A stretch of DNA of 64,000 nt. Source: Peristeroidobacter agariperforans. Its GTDB lineage: Bacteria; Pseudomonadota; Gammaproteobacteria; Steroidobacterales; Steroidobacteraceae. The translations under genes and the position numbers were made by a program. Shown in pieces: positions 63,274-64,000 of the stretch; position 1 is the first letter of the stretch; every line of letters starts with the position of its first letter. The stretch is from assembly GCF_004138335.1 (NCBI RefSeq), contig NZ_RYFW01000001.1:1302001-1366000 (forward strand), in the 5' to 3' direction. The notes under the pieces are model-generated. The model saw nothing but the letters and a program-made list of their open reading frames with translations. It was not told the DNA's origin and searched no databases.

Positions 63274-64000
63274 ATGACGCCTGAAAGTTCCAGCTCCAAT
63301 ACGTCGTCCTCTCACGTGCGCTCGGGCGCTTTATCACACATTCGCGTGCTCGATATGAGCCGCGTGCTCGCAGGGCCTTGGTGCGGGCAAATCCTTGCCG
63401 ACCTGGGCGCGGAAGTGATCAAGATCGAGCGGCCGGGCATCGGCGATGACACGCGCAGCTGGGGGCCTCCCTACTTGAAGGATCGCGACGGCAACGACAC
63501 TCGCGAATCCGCGTATTTCCTCGGCGCCAATCGCGGCAAGAAGTCGCTGACGCTCGACATCTCCAAGCCCGAAGGTCAGCAGGTGGCCCGCAGGCTCGCG
63601 GCGCGCGTCGATGTGTTGATCGAGAACTACAAGGCCGGCGATCTCACGCGTTATAACCTCGGCTACGAGCAATTGAAGGCGATCAATCCGGGTCTCATTT
63701 ATTGTTCGATCACCGGTTTCGGCCAGACCGGGCCGATGCGTCAGGTGGCCGGCTACGATTTCATCATCCAGGCCATGGGCGGCCTGATGAGCATCACGGG
63801 CGAGAAAGACGATCTGCCGGGCGGCGGCCCGCAAAAGGTTGGCGTCGCGGTCGCGGATATCACGACCGGCATGTACTCGACCGTGGCCATCCTCGCCGCG
63901 ATCGTGCACCGGTCGCTGACCGGACAAGGTCAGTACATCGACATGGCGTTGCTCGATTCGCAGGTCGCGATGATCGCCAACATGAACATGAATTATCTGG
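63274..64000 (+). CDS. CaiB/BaiF-family CoA-transferase, 5' part
   Basis: The first 242 residues of a family III CoA-transferase; the gene runs past the window end. After a Ser-rich start, I-R-V-L-D-M-S-R-V-L-A-G-P-W-C-G-Q-I-L-A-D-L-G-A-E-V-I-K-I-E is the CoA-binding opening of the family, followed by N-R-G-K-K-S-L-T-L-D and V-L-I-E-N-Y-K-A-G. D-I-T-T-G-M-Y follows; the catalytic Asp of CaiB/Frc lies in this region. The acyl substrate cannot be told. ATG at 63274. Confidence 0.88.
   Translation, partial: MTPESSSSNTSSSHVRSGALSHIRVLDMSRVLAGPWCGQILADLGAEVIKIERPGIGDDTRSWGPPYLKDRDGNDTRESAYFLGANRGKKSLTLDISKPEGQQVARRLAARVDVLIENYKAGDLTRYNLGYEQLKAINPGLIYCSITGFGQTGPMRQVAGYDFIIQAMGGLMSITGEKDDLPGGGPQKVGVAVADITTGMYSTVAILAAIVHRSLTGQGQYIDMALLDSQVAMIANMNMNYL

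Overview
The window is a 64 kb stretch of GC-rich, densely coding bacterial chromosome. The gene set suggests a gammaproteobacterium near the Steroidobacteraceae/Xanthomonadales: a MipA-type outer-membrane protein, a CadC-like winged-helix/TPR regulator, lipoproteins with classic lipoboxes, cytochrome c', a DeaD/CsdA-type RNA helicase, an ECF41 sigma factor and LytTR two-component proteins. This placement is inferred from family composition, not from a marker gene. I see no rRNA, tRNA, CRISPR array, insertion sequence or phage gene.

Layout. 1-5.2 kb: the end of an M15 peptidase, a DUF4136 lipoprotein, a DksA-like protein and RsgA, then small enzymes (methyltransferase, AHSA1-like, PaaI-like thioesterase) and a small membrane protein. 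5.2-16.3 kb: single-gene units including a GT1 glycosyltransferase, a duplicated YjbR protein, a threonine-dehydratase-like enzyme, esterases (one a frameshifted remnant), a tautomerase, a CadC-like regulator, PaiB, cytochrome c' and a DUF457-type membrane protein. 16.4-30 kb: a GntP permease followed by a serine hydrolase, a hybrid histidine kinase, a heme-type membrane protein, a DUF711 protein beside a large patatin with membrane segments, an orphan PstS and a DUF748 protein.

31-41.5 kb is a complete L-rhamnose uptake and catabolic locus of the Rhizobium type. rhaR-S-T-P-Q-K lie on the minus strand and diverge from rhaD-rhaI on the plus strand. The transporter RhaSTPQ imports rhamnose, RhaI isomerises it, RhaK phosphorylates it, and the fused RhaD cleaves the product and probably oxidises the lactaldehyde. 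RhaR (DeoR family) is the likely regulator, and a 30-bp-spaced direct repeat lies between rhaR and rhaD. The mutarotase gene rhaU is missing.

41.5-50.5 kb has the richest regulation: a HipA-like kinase/DUF3037 pair; a DEAD-box helicase with a very long charged linker; a 700-bp leader with a CRP-type palindrome and a class I c-di-GMP riboswitch in front of an Ig/FN3 lipoprotein; and an ECF41 sigma factor whose predicted promoter sequence occurs both before itself and before the neighbouring carboxymuconolactone decarboxylase/AhpD-like gene. 50.5-56.9 kb: a LytS/LytTR system with an acyltransferase, a cyclophilin, a glutathione peroxidase, a MipA-like porin and a CBS protein. 57-64 kb: a GH94 phosphorylase of 1,2-beta-oligoglucan phosphorylase size, an AtoE-like transporter, a tyrosine phosphatase and the start of a CaiB/BaiF CoA-transferase.
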